This document shows positions 17,785-27,462 of a stretch of DNA of 64,000 nucleotides, one piece after another. The notes beneath the pieces are model-generated. The model searched no databases. It saw only the letters and a list, made by a program, of their open reading frames with translations, and had not been told where the DNA came from. The first letter of the stretch is position 1, and each line of letters begins with the position of its first letter. Both the position numbers and the translations under genes were made by a program. The DNA comes from Sphingomonas sp. (lineage in GTDB: Bacteria; Pseudomonadota; Alphaproteobacteria; Sphingomonadales; Sphingomonadaceae), in contig NZ_JAFKLZ010000002.1 in the NCBI RefSeq assembly GCF_017304615.1, forward strand, positions 682,001 to 746,000, written 5' to 3'.

Positions 17785-18388
17785 GAAAGATCCGCGCGCT
17801 CCAAGCATAGCCACGATAGAGCGGCCGGTGCTGGGCGCGCGGCGCGATTTCGTCAATCGCCGCGAACAGATCGACGCGGGGTGAAACGTCGAATTTGGCG
17901 AGCCAAGCGAACAGCAGCGCGCGGAACCAGCGCGGCAATCCTTCCTGCTGGCCGAAATCGACGACGTCGAGCCGCCCGCCCACTGTGAGCTTGGCCACGC
18001 CTTCGCGCAACGCGCCGCGCCAGTCGGGGATCATCGACAAGGTGTAGCTTTGGAACACGCGGTCGAACCCCGCGACCCCGAATAACGCCATGGCGTCAAA
18101 TGCGGTGGCGTCGCCATGCGCGAAGGCGATTCGGTCGGACAACCCGGCCCTGGCGACATTCGCCCGCGCCGTCTCCAGCATGGCCTCGGAAATGTCGATC
18201 CCGTGGAAGTAAGCATCGGGCCAGCGGCGCGCGGCGTGGATCAAATTGCGCCCGGTGCCGCAACCGACCTCCAGCACGCGCCCCCCCACGGGCGGCGCCA
18301 GCCCGTCGATCAGCGCATCACGGCCAAGCAGGTAATATTTGCGGGTCAGGTCGTAGAAATGGCGCTGGGTGCGATAAATCGCATCCAT
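17777..18388 (-). CDS. btaB: SAM-dependent methyltransferase, BtaB-like (betaine lipid synthesis)
   Basis: This encodes 203 residues from the ATG at 18388. A Rossmann SAM-binding loop (VLEVGCGTGRNL at 38-49), then GIDISEAML and HGDATAF, form a class I methyltransferase. The N-terminal IYRTQRHFYDLTRKYYLLGRD and its position directly after a BtaA homologue point to BtaB, which trimethylates diacylglycerylhomoserine to the betaine lipid DGTS. The reading frame is open further upstream into btaA, so the true start may be earlier. Confidence 0.8.
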   Translation of the reverse strand: MDAIYRTQRHFYDLTRKYYLLGRDALIDGLAPPVGGRVLEVGCGTGRNLIHAARRWPDAYFHGIDISEAMLETARANVARAGLSDRIAFAHGDATAFDAMALFGVAGFDRVFQSYTLSMIPDWRGALREGVAKLTVGGRLDVVDFGQQEGLPRWFRALLFAWLAKFDVSPRVDLFAAIDEIAPRAQHRPLYRGYAWSARIFRD

Positions 18389-18408
18389 CTGCGCCGCGTG
18401 GGATCCGG

Positions 18409-19641
18409 TCAGGCGGCATCCCCCAGCAGATAGAGGTGCACGCCGCCATAGATCGAGGAGCGGTCGCGCCGGGTGTAATCGAGCGATTCCTCCGCGGCGT
18501 AGCGCCACCGGCTAAGGACGGCATCGGGCACGCGTCCGGGCAGGATCGTCTCGATGCCCGCCGTGCGGAACAACACCCGCGCGCCCGGCCGCGCCGTCCG
18601 CGTGATCTCGGTCCACAGATCGGTCAGCTGCTCGTCGGTCATCCAGTCCTGCGCATCGAGCAGGACGTAGCGATCGAGCGTCCCGTCGCCCTGCGATTTC
18701 AGATATTCCGCATAATTGGCGTGGCGCACGTCCATGCGATCGATGCGGTCGACGACGTCGCGATAATTCTCCGCCTGGAGGTAGGGCGGCACCGGCGCTT
18801 CCGGTCCTTCGCCGTAACCGCGCCCGAACGCCTGCCACGCGAAATAATTGTCCTTGAGATCGAAGTCGCAAGCGAGCTTTTCGAGCCGTTCGCGCAGCAC
18901 CGTCGCCATCTTGTCGTCGCCCGCCAGCGCCTCATATTGCGCGGGGGGAATGCCGAGCCCGAACAACGAAGCCGGCTGATCGGTCAGCCAGCGGACGAAC
19001 GCCTTGTCGAACAGCGGCGCGAACTCGCGGTCGAAGATCGCGCGCTGTTCCTCGATCGATTCGGCCTTGAGCAGCCGCCGCGGGTCGATGCCGTGGAGCC
19101 GCGCGAGCAGGTGCGCCGCGCCGATGAACCCGCCGAGCAGCCCGCGCTTGTAGAGCCCATGCGCGAACCCGCCGATCCGCCGCCGCCCGATCGGGTCGCG
19201 GCCTTCCCAATAGCGCCGCGTGACGTCGTCGAGATGCGGGCGGATATGGGTCTTGTAGGCGGCGATGTTGGCCTTCGAACTGGCCTCACCGAAGAAGCGG
19301 CGAAAGCTGTCGTGATCGGGCAAGTGCCGCGCCGCCGCCAGCTTCAGCTTGTTGAGCGCGATATGCGCGGTGTTGAGGTCGACAGCGGTGATCGCGCGCG
19401 GATTGGCGGTGAGGTAGCTGAGCGCGTTGCACCCGCCCGACGCGATCGTCACGACATGGCTGTCGGGCCCGATCGCCAGCGCCTCCATATCGACCGCTGG
19501 ATCTTCCCAGATCTGCGCATAGACGAGCCCCCGGAACGCGAAGGTGAAGGCGCGCTCGAGGATACCCTGCTTCGACAGATGATCGTGGCGATGGACCGCG
19601 TCGCGGACGGCGCGGTTCTTTTCGGGCGCGAGGCTGGCCAT
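18409..19641 (-). CDS. btaA: BtaA-like 3-amino-3-carboxypropyltransferase (DUF3419)
   Basis: This encodes 410 residues. Features of the DUF3419/BtaA family are present: QIWEDPAVDMEAL (43-55), the SAM loop VTIASGGCNALSYL (64-77), and AVDLNTAH (86-93). BtaA moves the homoserine part of SAM onto diacylglycerol, making the substrate of BtaB. The btaA-btaB order here is that of Rhodobacter and other bacteria able to replace phospholipids with DGTS when phosphate is scarce. No obvious Pho box was identified upstream, so phosphate control is only a possibility. Confidence 0.88.
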   Translation of the reverse strand: MASLAPEKNRAVRDAVHRHDHLSKQGILERAFTFAFRGLVYAQIWEDPAVDMEALAIGPDSHVVTIASGGCNALSYLTANPRAITAVDLNTAHIALNKLKLAAARHLPDHDSFRRFFGEASSKANIAAYKTHIRPHLDDVTRRYWEGRDPIGRRRIGGFAHGLYKRGLLGGFIGAAHLLARLHGIDPRRLLKAESIEEQRAIFDREFAPLFDKAFVRWLTDQPASLFGLGIPPAQYEALAGDDKMATVLRERLEKLACDFDLKDNYFAWQAFGRGYGEGPEAPVPPYLQAENYRDVVDRIDRMDVRHANYAEYLKSQGDGTLDRYVLLDAQDWMTDEQLTDLWTEITRTARPGARVLFRTAGIETILPGRVPDAVLSRWRYAAEESLDYTRRDRSSIYGGVHLYLLGDAA

Positions 19642-19753
19642 GCGAAGTCCTTTCGCGCGGCGTGGAAGCGTCGCCGCGCGTGACCGCGCTAGGACTCTTG
19701 GATGACGGGCTGATGAGCGGCCGGTGACAGCTTGATGACGCTCCCCGCCGGAA

Positions 19754-20320
19754 TCAATTTGGCGTCATGGCGCCGCCGTTGGGCCACGCGGTGTCGCCGA
19801 CGCGCTTCAGATGCATTTCGAAGAACTGCACCGGCGCCTGGCCGGGCGCGATCCGCTCGCCGATTTCGCTCCAGCTTCCGTCCTTCAGCGTCGCGGTATA
19901 ACGGATCGTCATCGGCCCCGCCGCAATCTCCCACACATAGCCGTCGGCGGTCGGGCGGATCATGAAATCGCCGCTGCGCCCCTGCGCATAGGAGCGGAAA
20001 TTGTACGCCTGTTTCTCCCCGTCCCACGAAATCACCGCGAAGGCGTTGAAGCCGACGCTGCCGTCGGGATTGAACCCTTTGCCCTCGATGACGCGCACCG
20101 TCCCGCCGAGCATCGGCCCGATCCGTTCGGTCTGCGTCACGCGATGCTCGCCGCCCGGTCCCTTCGTGACGGCGAGTCCGCGCCACGTCCCGTCCATCCA
20201 GGCGAATTTGTCGAGCGCGGTCTTTTGCGCCGACAGTGCGGCTGTGTCGGCGACCTGTGCCGTGCCCGGCATGCTGGCGATCAGTGCGATACTCAATCCG
20301 GCAATCCATAATTTGCGCAT
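19754..20320 (-). CDS. Secreted protein of unknown function, DUF1579-like
   Basis: This encodes 188 residues from the ATG at 20320. A signal peptide (MRKLWIAGLSIALIASMPGTAQ) is followed by a single beta-rich, lipocalin-like domain: ALDKFAWMDGTWRGLAVTKG, VRVIEGKGFNPDGSVGFNAFAVISWD, FRSYAQGRSGDF. The pattern of W-x-G-W-R near the start and successive beta-hairpins suits the DUF1579 type. It probably sits in the periplasm. It is divergent from a LytTR-type regulator. Confidence 0.7.
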   Translation of the reverse strand: MRKLWIAGLSIALIASMPGTAQVADTAALSAQKTALDKFAWMDGTWRGLAVTKGPGGEHRVTQTERIGPMLGGTVRVIEGKGFNPDGSVGFNAFAVISWDGEKQAYNFRSYAQGRSGDFMIRPTADGYVWEIAAGPMTIRYTATLKDGSWSEIGERIAPGQAPVQFFEMHLKRVGDTAWPNGGAMTPN

Positions 20321-20357
20321 CTGGCACTCCTTTGACGAACGTGGCAGCTTCGCCCAG

Positions 20358-21182
20358 ATGGCGACGCTTTTTCCCGACCAGCCCGGACGTCGGCGATGGC
20401 GCAAGCGCGGCTTCGCCAAACGCTTTCGAAAATTCGTGGATCGCGTTCTGGCGCTGCCGGGCATTGCCATGCTGACAATCGGCGGCGGCGCCGCGATCGT
20501 GCTGGCGACGATCATGGGACCGTTCGGGACGATCGACATGCTGCTTGGCCAGCGCTTCGGATTCTGGGCGGTGCTGATCGGCTGGAACCTGGTCAAGTGG
20601 CTGGCCTGGTTCGCGTGGACGGTCCGCAAGCCGCAGGACTGGCCCCGCGCCAGCGCGATCGGCGCGGTCGTGATCAACCTGCCACTCCCGCTCGAAATCC
20701 CCGCCGCCTTGTGGCTGTTCGGGGTGACGAGCGAGATCGACCCGGCGCGAACCTGGATCGAGGCAGGGGCGATCAGCCTGACCCTGTTCGTCGTCCTGTT
20801 CTTCGCCCGCCCGCGCCGCGCCGTCCCCGCCGCGCTGGCCGATGACGGCATCCTGTTCCGCGCCGGGGTCCGCGACCTGGCCGACGTTCAGGCCGTCACA
20901 GCCGAGGATCATTATTGCCGCCTCCATCTGGCGGGCGGGACCAAGCCGCTGATCCTCGCGCGCTTCGCCGATACGCTGGCCGAACTGGCCGGGATCGACG
21001 GGGAGCAGATCCATCGCGGCGTGTGGGTAGCCGCTGCCAGCGTCGACGGCGCGGTGCGCGACGGGCGCGCGTGGCGGCTCGTCCTGGCGGATGGCACGCG
21101 GCTGCCCGTAAGCGCCAGCTATCTCGCCATGGTCCGCCGGCGCGGCTGGTTGCGAATAAAGCCGGGTTTCGGGGTGGCGTAA
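20358..21182 (+). CDS. Membrane-anchored LytTR-domain transcription regulator
   Basis: This encodes 274 residues from the ATG at 20358. Four hydrophobic segments lie at about 35-160 (for example LPGIAMLTIGGGAAIVLATI, FWAVLIGWNLVKWLAWFAW, AISLTLFVVLFFA). A C-terminal LytTR DNA-binding domain follows (VQAVTAEDHYCRLHLAGG, IHRGVWVAAASVDGAV, LADGTRLPVSASYLAMVRRRGW). This membrane-LytTR layout is frequent in sphingomonads. It may respond to an envelope signal. The divergent secreted protein gene is a possible target. Confidence 0.85.
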   Translation: MATLFPDQPGRRRWRKRGFAKRFRKFVDRVLALPGIAMLTIGGGAAIVLATIMGPFGTIDMLLGQRFGFWAVLIGWNLVKWLAWFAWTVRKPQDWPRASAIGAVVINLPLPLEIPAALWLFGVTSEIDPARTWIEAGAISLTLFVVLFFARPRRAVPAALADDGILFRAGVRDLADVQAVTAEDHYCRLHLAGGTKPLILARFADTLAELAGIDGEQIHRGVWVAAASVDGAVRDGRAWRLVLADGTRLPVSASYLAMVRRRGWLRIKPGFGVA

Positions 21183-21241
21183 GTCGTGCAGCGCCGGTAA
21201 GGGGCGCTCACACCGCAGACACAAGGACCCGCGCCCCGTTC

Positions 21242-21682
21242 ATGCGCATCGCCATCGCGTCCGACCACGCCGCCGTCGCTCTCAAGGCGACGCTCGTCGC
21301 GTGGTTGCGTGACGCCGGGCACGACGTCGCCGACCTCGGCCCCCACGACACCGCCAGCGTCGATTATCCCGATTACGGCCACAAGCTCGCGCGCGCGATC
21401 GCGTCGGGCGAGGCGGAGCGCGGCGTCGCCTTATGCGGTTCCGGCATCGGCATTTCGATCGCGGTCAATCGCGATCCCGCGTGCCGTTGCGCCTTGGTGT
21501 CCGAACCCCTCTCCGCGGGCCTCGCCCGTGAACATAACGACGCCAACGTCATCGCGATGGGCGCTCGCCTGACCGGCGAGGGCATGGCGATCGCGTGCCT
21601 GCAAGCCTTCCTCGACACCCCCTTCGCCGGGGGCCGCCACCAGAACCGAGTCGACAAATTGTCGGCCAAGGAGCCCGTATGA
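21242..21682 (+). CDS. rpiB: Ribose 5-phosphate isomerase B
   Basis: This encodes 146 residues. The start [15 protein letters not shown], the active-site CGSGIG motif (65-70) and [15 protein letters not shown] identify the RpiB/LacAB family, which interconverts ribose 5-phosphate and ribulose 5-phosphate. The stop overlaps the glyA start (ATGA), an arrangement common in alphaproteobacteria. The rpe gene for the partner epimerase is 16 kb to the right. Confidence 0.95.
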   Translation: MRIAIASDHAAVALKATLVAWLRDAGHDVADLGPHDTASVDYPDYGHKLARAIASGEAERGVALCGSGIGISIAVNRDPACRCALVSEPLSAGLAREHNDANVIAMGARLTGEGMAIACLQAFLDTPFAGGRHQNRVDKLSAKEPV

Positions 21683-22989
21683 GCAGCAACCCGACCACCC
21701 TCGCCGACGTCCAGCCCGACGGCTTCTTCACCCGCGGCCTCGCGGAAGCGGATCCCGCAGTGTTCGCCGGGGTCGAGCACGAACTGGCGCGCGAGCAGAA
21801 CCAGATCGAGCTGATCGCGTCGGAGAATATCGTCTCCAAGGCGGTGCTCGAGGCGCAGGGGTCGGTGTTCACCAATAAATACGCGGAAGGGTATCCGGGC
21901 AAGCGTTACTACCAGGGCTGCCACCCGTCGGACGAGGTCGAGCAGCTTGCGATCGACCGCGCGAGGCAGTTGTTCGGCTGCGGCTTCGCCAACGTCCAGC
22001 CGCATTCGGGCGCACAGGCAAACGGCGCGGTGATGCTGGCGCTGACCAAGCCCGGCGACACGATCATGGGGCTCAGCCTCGACGCCGGAGGCCACCTGAC
22101 CCACGGCGCCAAGGCCGCGATGTCGGGCAAGTGGTTCAACGCGGTGCAGTACGGCGTCACCCCCGACACCCACCTGATCGATTTCGACGAGGTCGAGCGG
22201 CTGGCGAAGGAGCATCGCCCCAAGCTGATCATCACCGGCGGCAGCGCCTATCCGCGCCAGATCGACTTCGCGAAGTTCCGCGCGATCGCCGATGAGGTAG
22301 GCGCGCTGTTCATGGTCGACATGGCGCACTTCGCCGGGCTGGTCGCGGGCGGTGTCCACCCGACGCCGTTCGGCCACGCGCACGTCGTCACCACCACGAC
22401 GCACAAGACGCTGCGCGGTCCGCGCGGCGGTATGGTGATGACCGACGACGAGGCGATTGCGAAAAAGATCAACTCGGCGGTCTTCCCGGGCTTGCAGGGC
22501 GGCCCGCTCATGCACGTCATCGCCGCCAAGGCGGTCGCGTTCGGCGAGGCGCTGGAGCCGGGCTTCAAATCCTATGCCGCGGCGATCATCGAGAACGCCA
22601 AGGTATTGGCGGCGACGCTCGCCGAGCGCGGCTGCGCGGTCGTGTCGGGCGGCACCGACACGCACCTCGCGCTGATCGACCTGACCCCGCTCGGCGTGAC
22701 CGGCAAGGACGCCGACGAAGCGCTCGAACGCGCGGGCATCACCTGCAACAAGAACGGCATCCCCAACGACCCGCTGCCCCCGGTCAAGACCAGCGGCATC
22801 CGCGTCGGCTCGCCCGCCGGCACCACCCGCGGATTCGGCCCCGCCGAGTTCCGCGAGATCGGCCATATGGTCGCCGACGTGCTCGACGGACTCGCTAAGA
22901 ATGGCGAAGCCGGCGACGCGCAGGTAGAATTCGCTGTGCAGCAGCGTGTTAGTACGCTATGTCACCGGTTCCCGATCTACCAAGGATAG
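21679..22989 (+). CDS. glyA: Serine hydroxymethyltransferase
   Basis: This encodes 436 residues from the ATG overlapping the rpiB stop. Conserved segments include [35 protein letters not shown], and the PLP site [14 protein letters not shown] with Lys243. The enzyme makes glycine and 5,10-methylene-tetrahydrofolate from serine. The extension after about residue 420 ([17 protein letters not shown]) is the usual end of the family. Confidence 0.98.
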   Translation: MSSNPTTLADVQPDGFFTRGLAEADPAVFAGVEHELAREQNQIELIASENIVSKAVLEAQGSVFTNKYAEGYPGKRYYQGCHPSDEVEQLAIDRARQLFGCGFANVQPHSGAQANGAVMLALTKPGDTIMGLSLDAGGHLTHGAKAAMSGKWFNAVQYGVTPDTHLIDFDEVERLAKEHRPKLIITGGSAYPRQIDFAKFRAIADEVGALFMVDMAHFAGLVAGGVHPTPFGHAHVVTTTTHKTLRGPRGGMVMTDDEAIAKKINSAVFPGLQGGPLMHVIAAKAVAFGEALEPGFKSYAAAIIENAKVLAATLAERGCAVVSGGTDTHLALIDLTPLGVTGKDADEALERAGITCNKNGIPNDPLPPVKTSGIRVGSPAGTTRGFGPAEFREIGHMVADVLDGLAKNGEAGDAQVEFAVQQRVSTLCHRFPIYQG

Positions 22990-22993
22990 TTAG

Positions 22994-23314
22994 ATGACCG
23001 AGAATCTGACCCGCATGTGCCCGCATTGCGACGCCGCATTGCCAGACGGCGCGAAATATTGCGCGAGTTGTGGCGCGTTCGTCGCCGGCGATGGCGAAAG
23101 CACCTACGAATCGGCCAAGACCTTCGTGATGAACAGCGCCGCCGAAGCCGAACAGGCCGCGCGCGGCCTGATGAAGAACGAGGATGCGCAGAAGATCGCC
23201 GGCGCGGCCGCGGTCGGCGCGGTGGCCGCGATCCTGCTCCCGATCTCGATGGCGACCGGCGCGCTGATCGGCGGCGGGATCATGGCGTATAACCGCTTCG
23301 CCAAGAAGGCGTGA
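22994..23314 (+). CDS. Zinc-ribbon protein with glycine-zipper membrane segment
   Basis: This encodes 106 residues. Two CxxC knuckles (CPHCDAALPDGAKYCASCG, residues 10-28) form a zinc ribbon. A charged helix follows, then a hydrophobic Gly/Ala-rich stretch (AGAAAVGAVAAILLPISMATGALIGGGIM) able to span a membrane. It starts 4 bases after glyA stops, so it is probably co-transcribed. Function unknown. Confidence 0.75.
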   Translation: MTENLTRMCPHCDAALPDGAKYCASCGAFVAGDGESTYESAKTFVMNSAAEAEQAARGLMKNEDAQKIAGAAAVGAVAAILLPISMATGALIGGGIMAYNRFAKKA

Positions 23315-23361
23315 TCCGATAGGGGTCCGTCTGACCACCACTCACGACGGACCCCCTATCC

Positions 23362-23835
23362 ATGCGTTGCCCGTTCTGCGGACATGAAGACAGCCAGGTC
23401 AAGGATTCGCGGCCGACCGAAGACGGCGCCGCGATTCGCCGCCGCCGCCAGTGCGAAGGCTGCGCCGCACGCTTCACGACGTTCGAGCGCATTCAGCTGC
23501 GCGAACTCGTCGTGCTCAAGAGCGAGGGCGCCGACGGCGTCAGGCGCGAACCGTTCGAGCGCGAGAAACTGCTCCGATCGATCGAGATCGCCGCGCGCAA
23601 GCGGCCGATCGAGGTAGTCCAGATCGAACGGCTGGTATCGGGCATCCAGCGCCAGCTAGAGACGCTGGGCGACGCCGAAGTTTCGTCGAAGAAGATCGGC
23701 GAACTGGTGATGGAAGGCCTCAAGGGCCTCGATTCGGTCGCCTATATCCGCTTCGCCAGCGTGTATCGCGATTTCAGCGAGGCCCGCGACTTCGAGGAAT
23801 TCGCGGGCAATGTCAGCGAGATGGGGAAGCCCTAA
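23362..23835 (+). CDS. nrdR: Transcriptional repressor NrdR
   Basis: This encodes 157 residues: an N-terminal zinc ribbon ([17 protein letters not shown], Cys3, Cys6, and QCEGC at 30-34) and an ATP-cone domain ([23 protein letters not shown] onward). NrdR senses the ATP/dATP state and represses ribonucleotide reductase operons. It follows glyA, a very frequent context. Its stop overlaps the end of the convergent frameshifted gene. Confidence 0.97.
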   Translation: MRCPFCGHEDSQVKDSRPTEDGAAIRRRRQCEGCAARFTTFERIQLRELVVLKSEGADGVRREPFEREKLLRSIEIAARKRPIEVVQIERLVSGIQRQLETLGDAEVSSKKIGELVMEGLKGLDSVAYIRFASVYRDFSEARDFEEFAGNVSEMGKP

Positions 23836-24364
23836 ACGGCTTGCGTGGCAGCCACGCTGGTGTGACGCGCGTGGGCATACTGGCTGGGCGACAAGCTCGC
23901 TGTCTGTCCCCGCCTCAACAGCAACAGATAGCCGCAAAGCGGATGAAGCTCCTCGGGATCGAGCTGCGCAAGCCGACGCTTGCCGACTCGCGCGTCGACG
24001 ATGGCCAATGCTTGCATCAGCATGTCGTCACTCGCCAGCGCTTCATTGACAGGTGTGTTGTGCACGAAATCCCACAACGTCTCGTAGACTTGCTGCCGGC
24101 TACGCTCCCCATATGCCGTCAGCTGCTTGCGATACATCGGGTTAGCCGCAGGCTTAAAAATCAACTCGGGATTTTCAAGCGGCAGCAGGGCATCGGCGAT
24201 GTAATGCGCCCGGTGCAGAAGTTGGCGATCACTTCGCCGTCGAGCGTCAGCCAGGCGTGCCCGCAACTGCAGTTGCCATATGCCGCGCCGTGAATATCGA
24301 GCCGCTTCTGCAACGGTTCTGCAAACCTCTCGACTATCAGCGACCGAAGTTTGCTCCATTGCAT
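23832..24364 (-). pseudogene. SF0329-like protein, frameshifted
   Basis: The first half starts at 24364 ([26 protein letters not shown]..., ending GEVIANFC) and the second half continues in another frame (HYIADALLPLENPELIF... to VGKRRLAQLDPEELHPLCGYLLLL). Together they reproduce the layout of the SF0329 family of about 175 residues: QWSKL start, W-x-T-x-DG-x-E-V-N-F strand, and the DARVGKRRL near the end. The frame change falls near 24205-24220, so one base was probably lost or gained there. A sequencing error cannot be excluded. The start overlaps the hemA stop (ATGA). Function of the family is unknown. Confidence 0.75.
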
Positions 24365-25602
24365 CAGGCAGCCTTCCGCAACTCCAACCTACCCCAGATC
24401 TCGACCAGCGCGTCGGTCAGGTCGCGCATCATGCCTTCGTCGTGCGTCGGTCCCGGCGTGAAGCGCAGCCGCTCGGTGCCGCGCGGGACCGTCGGGTAGT
24501 TGATCGGCTGGACGTACACGCCGTATTCGGCAAGCAGGATATCGCTGATCTTCTTGGCCTTCACAGGATCGCCGACCATCAGCGGCACGATGTGCGTGTC
24601 GCCCATCATCACCGGCAGTCCGGCGTCGGCCATCATGCCCTTGAGCTTTGCGGCCGAGGCCTGTTGCGCGTCGCGTTCGGCGCTCGACGACTTCAAATGC
24701 CTGACGGAAGCCAGGACGCCCGCGACCAGCACCGGCGACAGGCTGGTGGTGAAGATGAAGCCGGGCGCATAGGAGCGGATCACGTCGATGATCGTCTGGT
24801 CGGCCGCGATATAGCCGCCCATCACGCCGAACGCCTTGCCCAGCGTCCCCTCGATGATCGTCAGGCGATGCGCGACGTCGTCGCGCTCCGAAATGCCGCC
24901 GCCGCGCGGGCCGTACATGCCCACCGCATGCACTTCGTCGAGATAGGTCAGCGCATTGTACCGGTCGGCCAAGTCGCAGATCGCGCCGATCGGGGCGATG
25001 TCGCCCTCCATCGAATAGACGCTTTCGAACGCGATCAGCTTGGGGGTCGAAGGATCCTCGGCGGCGAGCAGTTCCTCGAGATGCGCAAGGTCATTGTGCC
25101 GGAACACGCGCTTTTCGCATCCCGAATTGCGGATGCCCGCGATCATGCTCGCGTGGTTCAACTCGTCCGAGAAGATCACGCAACCGGGCAGGATCTTGCC
25201 CAGCGTCGCCAGCGTGGCCTCGTTGGAGACATAGCCGCTGGTGAACAGCAGCGCGCCTTCCTTGCCGTGCAGGTCGGCGAGTTCGGCCTCCAGATCGACA
25301 TGATAATGCGTATTGCCGCCGATATTGCGCGTGCCGCCCGAACCGGCGCCGACATCGTGCAACGCTTCCTCCATCGCCGCGATCACCTTTGGGTGCTGGC
25401 CCATCGCGAGATAATCGTTCGAGCACCACACCGTGATCGGCTTCGGCCCGTTATGCCCGGCGAAACAGCGCGCATTGGGGAACATCCCCTTGTTGCGCAA
25501 AATGTCGATGAAGACGCGGTATCGCCCTTCCTCGTGCAGCCGATCGATCGCCTGGGTGAAGACGCGGGCATAGTCGACGGGGCGTGTGCTGGTGTCGCTC
25601 AT
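24364..25602 (-). CDS. hemA: 5-aminolevulinate synthase (glycine/succinyl-CoA, C4 pathway)
   Basis: This encodes 412 residues. Features of PLP-dependent alpha-oxoamine synthases are present: [58 protein letters not shown] and the PLP lysine in [10 protein letters not shown]. The enzyme condenses glycine and succinyl-CoA into 5-aminolevulinate, starting tetrapyrrole synthesis; this C4 route is characteristic of alphaproteobacteria. It overlaps a frameshifted small gene downstream. Confidence 0.97.
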   Translation of the reverse strand: MSDTSTRPVDYARVFTQAIDRLHEEGRYRVFIDILRNKGMFPNARCFAGHNGPKPITVWCSNDYLAMGQHPKVIAAMEEALHDVGAGSGGTRNIGGNTHYHVDLEAELADLHGKEGALLFTSGYVSNEATLATLGKILPGCVIFSDELNHASMIAGIRNSGCEKRVFRHNDLAHLEELLAAEDPSTPKLIAFESVYSMEGDIAPIGAICDLADRYNALTYLDEVHAVGMYGPRGGGISERDDVAHRLTIIEGTLGKAFGVMGGYIAADQTIIDVIRSYAPGFIFTTSLSPVLVAGVLASVRHLKSSSAERDAQQASAAKLKGMMADAGLPVMMGDTHIVPLMVGDPVKAKKISDILLAEYGVYVQPINYPTVPRGTERLRFTPGPTHDEGMMRDLTDALVEIWGRLELRKAA

Positions 25603-25799
25603 GATCGGCCCCGTTAGCGCGTGTTCGTCCGCTTTTCCATTGCCAATGCGGGGGAGGGTTGGCGGTGCGACGGCTTGCCTTGCATCAATGACACGTGTGC
25701 TGACTTATCGTATGAAAGCGTCATTGCCGTCGATCGCCACTAGCATGACGTCAACTGAGAGTAATTGGAAAGCTCCCGCTTGCGTTGAGGAGCAACACT

Positions 25800-25973
25800 A
25801 TGCCCACCCATAACAATCCCATAGCCGCCGATCGGGAGTATCTTGCCAAGCGCGAGGAGCAGTCGCGACTCGCGGCGGCGCGCTCCGCCGATCCGGCCGC
25901 ACGGCGCGCGCACGAGACCTTGGCCAAGGGCTATGCGGCGCGGCTGCGTGCGGAGATGCCTGCCGCCAACTAA
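25800..25973 (+). CDS. Small conserved hypothetical protein, 57 residues
   Basis: This starts at 25800 with a GAGGAG site 6-7 bases upstream. It is a short, soluble, helical and Ala/Arg-rich protein (NNPIAADREYLAKREEQSRLAAARSADPAARRAHETLAKGYAARL). Similar little proteins are common in sphingomonads. Its stop overlaps the end of the convergent murI gene. Function unknown. Confidence 0.65.
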   Translation: MPTHNNPIAADREYLAKREEQSRLAAARSADPAARRAHETLAKGYAARLRAEMPAAN

Positions 25974-26761
25974 AGCGCTTCGATTCGATCGATGCCGTAG
26001 CGCGCCAACGCGGGCACGAGTCGGCGTTCCGCCTCGCCAAAGCGCGTGAACACCGCTCGATTCTCGAGTGATCCCGGCCATTCCTGGCCTTGCGTCAGAT
26101 GCGCGACTCGGCGTGCGATGCCGGGCGCGCCATCGACGAATCGCACCGGGTGCGGTTTGGCCGCTGAAAGTTCGTCCACGACCAGCGGGAAATGCGTGCA
26201 GGCGTTGACGATCACGTCGATGCGGTCGCCGCCCGGCTGGCCGAACAGCCCCGCGACCGCATCGCGATAGGCCGCCGGATCGGTCGGCTCGCCGTGCAGT
26301 TTCGCTTCTGCCAGTTCGACCAGCGCTGCCGCGCCGTGGCGCAGCACCAGGCAATCGCTTGCGAACCGCGCCGCGAGATCGTCGACATAGGGCTGGCGCA
26401 CCGTCGCCTCGGTACCGAGCACGCCGATGACGCGCGTCTCGCTCATCCCGGCGGCGGGCTTGATCGCGGGCACGGTGCCGACGATCGGCACGTCGAGCGC
26501 GGCGCGGACATGCTGGAGCGCGATGGTCGATGCGGTGTTGCACGCGATCACGATCAGCCTCGGATCGAACCGTTCGGCCAGCCGCCCGAGCAAGGCCGGT
26601 ACGCGCGCCGCAATCTCCGCCTCGCTCTTGGTGCCATAGGGAAACCCGGCCGAATCGGCGACATAGACCAAGCTGGCCTGGGGCAGCTGGTCGCGCACCG
26701 CCGCCAGCACCGACAGCCCACCGACGCCTGAATCGAACAACAGGATCGGCCGCTTGTCCAT
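25970..26761 (-). CDS. murI: Glutamate racemase
   Basis: This encodes 263 residues from the ATG at 26761. Both catalytic cysteine motifs are seen: CNTAS near residue 75 and NACTHFPLV near 185 (the family norm is GCTHYPL). DSGVGGLSV is at the start and GTEATVRQ in the middle. It makes D-glutamate for peptidoglycan. Upstream ATGs in frame lack the family N-terminus. Confidence 0.95.
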   Translation of the reverse strand: MDKRPILLFDSGVGGLSVLAAVRDQLPQASLVYVADSAGFPYGTKSEAEIAARVPALLGRLAERFDPRLIVIACNTASTIALQHVRAALDVPIVGTVPAIKPAAGMSETRVIGVLGTEATVRQPYVDDLAARFASDCLVLRHGAAALVELAEAKLHGEPTDPAAYRDAVAGLFGQPGGDRIDVIVNACTHFPLVVDELSAAKPHPVRFVDGAPGIARRVAHLTQGQEWPGSLENRAVFTRFGEAERRLVPALARYGIDRIEAL

Positions 26762-26853
26762 ACGCCAAGCCGTGGACCGTCGATCTCTTCCGATCAAGAT
26801 CATTGGCGGCGAGCGGAGGCCTGTTCTATAGGCGTAATGACTGGGGGTGAGCT

Positions 26854-27462
26854 TTGCCGACCGAGTATCTGTGGGCGGCGCCGGCGGGCGCGATGCTGCT
26901 GGGCTATCTGCTCGGCTCGATCCCCTTCGGGGTGATCCTGACGCGTGCGTTCGGCGCGGGCGACCTTCGCCAGATCGGATCGGGCAATATCGGCGCGACC
27001 AACGTGCTGCGCACCGGGCGCAAGGGGCTGGCGGCGGCGACGTTGGTCCTGGACGGAGCGAAGGGCGCGCTGGCCGTCGTTATCGCCGCTCACGTCTTTC
27101 CCGGTGAGGAAATTCCCGCCGCGGCCGCCGCGTTCCTTGGGCACCTCTATCCGATCTGGCTCAAGTTCAAGGGCGGTAAGGGCGTCGCGACCCTGCTCGG
27201 CATCTGCCTCGCGCTTTGCTGGCCGATCGGACTGACCTTCGCGGTGGTCTGGCTCGGGTTGCTCGCGCTGCTGCGGATTTCGTCGGTGGCGGGAATGACC
27301 GCCGCATTGTCGACGCCGATCGCCGCGGCGTTGCTCGGCAAATTCGACTTCGTGCTGCTGCTGATCGCGCTGGCGGCGCTGGTGCTGTGGAAGCATCGCG
27401 CCAATATCGACCGCTTGTTCGCCGGGACCGAGCCGCGCGTCGGCGGGAAGAAGGATGGCTGA
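26854..27462 (+). CDS. plsY: Glycerol-3-phosphate acyltransferase PlsY
   Basis: This encodes 202 residues from a TTG with a GGGGTGAG-type site upstream. The motifs GYLLGSIPFGVILTRAFGAGDLRQIGSGNIGATNVLRTG and LGHLYPIWLKFKGGKGVAT define PlsY, the membrane enzyme using acyl-phosphate to acylate glycerol-3-phosphate in phospholipid synthesis. About five membrane helices are visible. It overlaps dprA by 8 bases. Confidence 0.96.
   Translation: MPTEYLWAAPAGAMLLGYLLGSIPFGVILTRAFGAGDLRQIGSGNIGATNVLRTGRKGLAAATLVLDGAKGALAVVIAAHVFPGEEIPAAAAAFLGHLYPIWLKFKGGKGVATLLGICLALCWPIGLTFAVVWLGLLALLRISSVAGMTAALSTPIAAALLGKFDFVLLLIALAALVLWKHRANIDRLFAGTEPRVGGKKDG

Noticed and set aside
18100-19683. 527-codon rightward open frame opposite btaA
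   Set aside because: Antisense to BtaA; composition is typical of a mirror frame.
19689-21224. 511-codon leftward open frame across the LytTR gene
   Set aside because: It is antisense to clear LytTR and overlaps the secreted protein gene; its translation is low-complexity Arg/Gln/Asp typical of GC-rich shadow frames.
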